This document shows, piece after piece, positions 59,367-64,000 of a stretch of DNA of 64,000 nt. Location: assembly GCA_037951105.1 (NCBI GenBank), contig JBAMJV010010559.1, positions 1 through 64,000 on the forward strand, read 5' to 3'. The notes below the pieces were generated by a model. That model did no database searches, was not told the origin of the DNA, and saw nothing but the letters and a program-made list of their open reading frames with translations. This DNA comes from Echinarachnius parma. Lineage: Eukaryota; Echinodermata; Echinoidea; Clypeasteroida; Echinarachniidae. The number at the start of each line of letters is the position of its first letter. Position 1 is the stretch's first letter. The position numbers and the translations under genes were made by a program.

Positions 59367-59745
59367 TATGGGAGCACCCCCTACCCCAGTTCTCCCTCAT
59401 TGCCTACTCTTAGCAGGTGAAATTGAGCCTGTGTGCATACTACCACTGAAAAGGTACGATAATACACCGCGCTGGTGGACTGTACCCAAACGGAAGAAGA
59501 AGAAAAGGTAACGCTTCCAGGCCTGTGCCCCCGGCCTCTCTTTAGTACAAGGCTCCTCTGCTGTAAGGTGTTACACTTAACACTAACATTGCTTTAGTAC
59601 AAGGCTCCTCTGCCTAGTATGTGGTGTTACACTTAACACTAACATTGCTTTTAGTGTTTAGTGAAACGCCCTACTGGAAAGTCATGGTAATGAAAAGACC
59701 CCACCCCTCACGTTCACTCAAAAATCACTACAGGAGGAGGGGGCT

Positions 59746-59935
59746 GGGGGTGTTTCACAAGTTGTACTTAACTCTAAGTTGGACTTAGGTACTATCAGGT
59801 ACTATGGAAAGCGATTGTTGCCTTGGAATAAAAACATATTCAAAACTCTGCAAGAATGCAATAATTTTAGCATTAACATAATTATATTAATGCTAAAATT
59901 ATTACACGTTTGGTAGTTGCATATTATCACAAAAA
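59746..59935. mobile_element. Family F MITE, one end
   Basis: GGGGGTGTTTCACAAGTTGT, then AACTCTAAGTTGGACTTA. The interior includes an AATAATTTTAGCATTA hairpin. The right terminus is missing. Confidence 0.7.
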
Positions 59936-60479
59936 TCTGCATTTGTATACTATTTAAATATAATTAAAAAATAATTCATAGCGATTACGTTTGTAATAAA
60001 CATAATCCATTGTAAGGAGCGGATTATACTTATCGAACTATACTATATGTGTTAAGCAGGCAATTTGTATGATCAATACTATTACAAATATATCAACACA
60101 TAAACAACAACAAAATGATGATATGTGATTATAATGTCCCACCCCCCCCCACCCCCCCCCCTCCACACACACACACACACACGCAAAATTAATGATAAAC
60201 ATAATTGAGCAGACGATTTTTATTAACGCCATAAAACTACCTTTATAATGTTCAGTGCTGAAGCTGTTGTCTTTTTTGTCTATGACATCTTTGCTTTAGA
60301 GAACGCAGGTGTCCTGTTTTTTTTTTATTTTGCAAATACCAAATACATTTTTATTTGAATTACTGCAGTGAAAAGGCACACACTGTGCAGCAACACCTGA
60401 ATATATATACATTGAAAATGATTTCCATAGTTTGATCCGCATTATTAATCTTCTCTCTTTCCAAAACAAATAATTCCAG

Positions 60480-61000
60480 CTGCAGAATTGGGGAGGGGGG
60501 TGGGGGGGGGGGGGAGGGGTTTAATGGGTGCTTACGAATTATTGGGGGTGTAGGAGCTACGGTATGTATTTCGCTATTTTCGTTCGGGGGAGGGGGGGGT
60601 GGTACTCACATTACTTGGGGGTGTACAATAGGAGGCACGATATTATGTGTTTCTTTATTTTTGCTCGGCGTGGCACAATTAGTAGAGGTGTACGTAGGAG
60701 GCATGGTATTACATGTATAGGTGTTTCTTAATTATCGTAGGGGAGGGGGGAGGGGGGCGCACGAATAATTTGGGTTGATGGAGGCTCTATATTATGTTGT
60801 TCTTTATTTTCGTTCGAAGGTCGGAAGTATGTAGCACACGAATTACTGGAGTTATGGAGGCACGATATGTGTTTCTTTAATTCCAGGATGTTTTTATTTT
60901 TGTTATTCCAAAACTGTTTTACTTTTAACATGTATTGATTTTGCGGAAATTATCGGGGGAGGGCCGGGGGGCACATGCCTCCGTAGCTACGCCATTGTCC
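60480..61000. repeat. Imperfect minisatellite in a hAT-like remnant
   Basis: Five diverged units of about 65-90 bp (ACGAATTATTGGGGGTGTAG, GGAGGCACGATATTATGTGT, TTCTTTATTTTCGTTCG). The right edge TCCGTAGCTACGCCATTG resembles the terminus of the hAT-like element at 902-1085, whose interior has the same unit. The left terminus was not found. Confidence 0.65.
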
Positions 61001-61247
61001 AGATGCTCCAAGTGGCGTTGTTTCTGTCCATATATTTACATAGAGAGATTTGATCTGTGCACTCCAAGTTGTCGAATGTTACTCTGTAAAGCCCCGGCTC
61101 ATCAGTTTGCTTAGCTTCATCATCGCGCTTATTCCAATTCTGCTTCGATCAACTCGCTCGCGTTAGTGAATATTTTCCATCGTCTGTTTTTCTATCTCCC
61201 GAAGAGATAACTTAATTTACTAAACATGCCTAAATAATTGAGGTACT

Positions 61248-61562
61248 GGTGTTCCACAGAGATTAAAAGTTGGACCTAAACTCTAACTTACAAGGCGCTA
61301 GGTTAGTTGCTTTGTCTAATTGATCAACTAGTTTTAAAACACAACCCTGCTCATAATTAATCAAGAGCATTGATACTTTTTATATTGTAAATGAGATTTA
61401 ATTCTCGTGATTCAGATTTTCCAAAAGCCACATATAATTTAGTTTGTTCTTATTGTGCTTTGTTCAATGTCTACAAATAACTGTCCATTGCTAAATAGGG
61501 ATTTCGAAAACTAGTAGAACGGGTAATGTTCAACTTATATTATAATCTGTGTGAAACACCCC
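61248..61562. mobile_element. Family F MITE (copy 4, degenerate)
   Basis: Left GGTGTTCCACAGAGATTAAA and right ATTATAATCTGTGTGAAACA, with eroded CTAAACTCTAAC arms. Confidence 0.7.
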
Positions 61563-61700
61563 TTGGAAACTTTGAAACGCACGCCTTAAAACAACACATC
61601 TGCAGGGTTTCATTGCGATTTTGATCTACATAAAAAAACTTTCTGGAGGTTTTATTGCGATTTCGGAGGGACAGAAGTCAATCAGCGGAAAGCGAGCCAG

Positions 61701-61791
61701 ATGGACGGGAATCTCGCGGCAGTTTGTCTGATGGTGTTCTGCCTGCTGAGCGTCAATACCGTAGCCAGCGTTGATTTCAACATTCAGTTCT
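61701..61791 (+). CDS. Signal-peptide exon of an unidentified secreted protein
   Basis: An ATG at 61701 opens 30 codons: a short polar start (MDGNLA), a hydrophobic core (AVCLMVFCLLSV) and a plausible cleavage region (NTVAS/VDFNIQF), followed by CT|GTGAGT, a consensus 5' splice site; without splicing a stop follows at once. The downstream acceptors at 62560, 63493, 63673, 63850 and 63995 are candidate partners. The true second exon is probably beyond the window or hidden among these copies. The protein family was not recognised. Confidence 0.55.
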
Positions 61792-62559
61792 GTGAGTAAG
61801 TCACCAAAAATTAATTCAATAATAAATAACCTACTGTATAGCTGTTCCTTCCATCAAATAAAAATACTTCAATTTTGTCACAGCAGCTCGAGCCTAGAAA
61901 CTGTGCTAATGCTACTTTCAATTTCGTTTTTGGTCGATCAATTTCACGAACGTTCCACTAAATTTCTTCATTTATTTGTCACACATTATCGTCATTGCAA
62001 TTCAAATTTGTCCGGTTGCAGTTGCTGAAAGCGAGTTCGTGTGTTTGTGTTTATTTTTCGTTAAGGTTAATTAAAAAGAATCTATTTAATATTAAATCAA
62101 ATCGTTATGATTTTAATAATTTAATTTGGTTGATTCTACTTATATTTCAACACGAAATAATTATATAAAATGAACTATAGGCTACAAACAATTAACGATA
62201 TTTGTTATATTAAAACATGAATTTATTTTGATCATAGGAACATAATTACAGATCTTAAAAATATGTATGGATAATAATAAATTAAACATCTTATTTAAAA
62301 AAACAATATGAAAATCATAAGTTTGTATTTACAATTTAACAATAACAGGGACTTACGCATAGTAAATTGTCAACATCTTTAATTTGAAAATTTTGCCAAT
62401 AGGACTACTGTTTTAACTAAGAGGACTGATTTGGCTGGGTCCGGAGCATGTTATTATTTTTTGTTATATCTATGCATGGTATTGTCAATAATAAAGCGTT
62501 TTGGGGGTCATATTTATGTGAACTTAATATTGTTATTATAATTTACCATATTATTTTAG

Positions 62560-62665
62560 TCGAGTGTTCTGTAACTGCCACCCCAACAATCGACACACAC
62601 CCGACAATCTCGACCCCAACAGCTTCAGGGAACTGTTCGGCCCGAATTTCATCAATGGGTTCAAT
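62560..62665 (+). pseudogene. Exon-like copy 1 of the secreted-protein gene, cut by a MITE
   Basis: Acceptor TTATTTTAG, then TCGAGTGTTCTG. One frame reads RVFCNCHPNNRHTPDNLD and continues PNSFRELFGPNFINGFN, up to the family A MITE at 62666. The phase from the signal exon (one base carried) instead gives FECSVTATPTIDTH..., which ends in a stop, so the link to exon 1 is uncertain. The remainder of this copy resumes near 63366 (CAGATGATGACTGACAT). Confidence 0.5.
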
Positions 62666-62905
62666 TTAAAGGATAATTGAGTTTTGGTCAAACTTAATAT
62701 TGCGTAACCAAAACCTGCACCATTGCGGTACAAACTAATAGTTATAACTCCACCATGCACGAGAAGGGTATACACAATTACAAAGGACTAAGTAAAACAA
62801 CCCTGTTATCATTCAAAAAGAGCCGTTACAACTCAAGAGAGCGCTCTTTAAAAACTCATTGGTTTAATATTTTCATACAAAATTGTGCATGTGATGTTTT
62901 TTTTA
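62666..62905. mobile_element. Partial family A MITE
   Basis: Starts TTAAAGGATAATTGAGTTTT; shares AACTAATAGTTATAACTCCACC with other copies and stops near 62905 without the second terminus. 63165-63360 carries GTTAAATTTA/AACC words related to the Harbinger-like element at 32941. Confidence 0.75.
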
Positions 62906-63492
62906 ACCTATTTTGATTTTTTTTTCCACAGAAGTCTATAAGCATGGTTTTGTCTCTTCTAAACAGTTAATATGTCCCCCGGCAGGGTAGACTTATAAAT
63001 CAAAATTGTTTAAATCACATTTTACAACTAGAGAGCATATCGAAAGGGAATGATTCTCATTTCACATGCATGTTGTATTCAATGAACGTTCAAATGGAAT
63101 TAAAACTAAGTAATTAGTGTCAAGGGGGCATTTCGCGAGTAACAATACTCAGTGTACCTTTACCCGGGCTACATTTAACCAACAGGTTATTTAGCACTGT
63201 CCCTTGTATCTCAAGCAACGGGGTAGAAAAACCGAAGGTTATAATTTCAACCACAAGGTTAAGTTAACCTTTTGGTTAAAAACAGAGCACTATATGACGT
63301 CAAGTGACGCGTTTTAGCACTGTGCTTAACTAACCCATTGATGAGATAATTCGGGGCCTTAACCCAGATGATGACTGACATACAACGGCATATACCATTT
63401 TAATTAGTCTCTAATTACTATTAAAATTAATCCTTTTCTGGATTAATCTAATATAAGTAGTCTGATAGTTGTATGTATCATGTTGTTTCTAG

Positions 63493-63611
63493 TCCACCTC
63501 ATTTGTAAATACGAGCCCCTACACTCAACAAATCCCGACGATCTTGACCCCAACAGCTTCGCAGAGCTGCTTTTTGAGATGCGTGACAGACATAGATGGC
63601 CACAACATTAG
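63493..63611 (+). pseudogene. Exon-like copy 2 of the secreted-protein gene
   Basis: Acceptor TTGTTTCTAG; the frame STNPDDLDPNSFAELLFEMR is clear (compare DPNSFRELF in copy 1), but an in-frame TAA precedes it near the acceptor. Ends AGACATAGATGGCCACAACA. Confidence 0.55.
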
Positions 63612-63672
63612 TTTGGTTTCGAATAACGAATAAATAATAACTAATTTGTTGTTATATTTCACCCTTTTTCAG

Positions 63673-63775
63673 TCGAGTGTATGTGAATGCAACCCACACA
63701 ATCAACAAATCCAGCGACACTGGACCCCAACAGATCGCAGAGCTGCTATTTAGATGAGGGCAGACATAGATGGCC
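63673..63775 (+). pseudogene. Exon-like copy 3
   Basis: Acceptor CTTTTTCAG, then TCGAGTGTATGTGAATGCAA; retains AGAGCTGCTATTTAGATGA and AGACATAGATGGCCAACA. Frameshifted relative to copy 2. Confidence 0.6.
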
Positions 63776-63849
63776 AACAATTTATTTATTGTTTTCTAAT
63801 ACTAATACATAATAATTACAATTTTGTTATAATTCCACCCTATTACAAG

Positions 63850-63895
63850 TCGAATGTCGAGCTGTTTCAGATGAAGACTGACATAGATGGCCGAA
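63850..63895 (+). pseudogene. Exon-like copy 4, internally deleted
   Basis: CAAG, then TCGAATGTCGAGCTGTTTCA and GAAGACTGACATAGATGGCC; the middle is deleted. Confidence 0.55.
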
Positions 63896-63994
63896 TATTA
63901 TTTTTGTTTATTGTTCTCTAACTAACTACTAGCTAACATTTTTCTTTCGTTATTGTGAACATAATATTGTATGTTGGTAATTGCCCTGAAACAG

Positions 63995-64000
63995 TCGAGT
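63995..64000 (+). other. Fifth acceptor-plus-exon start at window edge
   Basis: GAAACAG followed by TCGAGT, the same exon beginning as copies 1 and 3. It continues outside the window and may be the intact exon. Confidence 0.4.

Overview
This is a eukaryotic, almost certainly marine invertebrate, window. It has spliced genes with GT-AG introns, a nuclear rDNA segment, a tRNA-derived SINE, very long G/C homopolymers and dense small DNA transposons. The 18S/28S text and an animal CNOT11 point to Metazoa, and an echinoderm or related deuterostome seems most likely. That placement is an impression from the rRNA, not a computed one.

Layout. 1-8.8 kb: repeats only (TTAA-flanked and hAT-like MITEs, a G-rich 15-bp minisatellite, a CA/CATA microsatellite and a 2.5-kb inverted-repeat element with two transposons nested in it). 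8.8-10.6 kb: one intact, intronless immunoglobulin-like receptor (signal peptide, Ig-like ectodomain, one membrane segment, tyrosine-rich tail with an ITSM-type motif). 10.7-24 kb: transposons, hairpin elements and a tandem segmental duplication whose second copy is the empty site for two insertions; a fragment of an Ig-receptor paralogue lies at 14.9-15.1 kb. 24.6-24.8 kb: a plausible first coding exon on the minus strand. 26.2-31.9 kb: a rearranged rDNA unit on the minus strand, with 18S lacking an internal block, a 5.8S-like region, and a 28S that stops about two-thirds through and is joined to a second copy of its own D2-D3 region; two promoter-like repeats lie upstream. 32-42 kb: MITEs, a 3.1-kb TTAA-flanked element and a promoter-like cluster with a possible minus-strand exon. 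42.0-54.7 kb: the gene for CNOT11, a subunit of the CCR4-NOT deadenylase; ten exons are in the window and the N-terminal exon is not found. 55.8 kb: a SINE. 56-61.6 kb: MITEs and an element with repeated subterminal motifs. 61.7-64 kb: the start of a secreted-protein gene with a degenerate exon array that runs off the window.

The most striking feature is that nine of the ten CNOT11 exons (all but the 51-nt one) have one or more decayed local copies, complete or partial, most keeping a splice site. Exon 8 is preceded by five 114-bp copies each carrying a 3' splice site, and one exon-3 copy is fused in frame to the intact exon. The gene at the right edge shows the same pattern. The genes are unrelated in function and do not form an operon; what links them is local duplication and dense small transposons.
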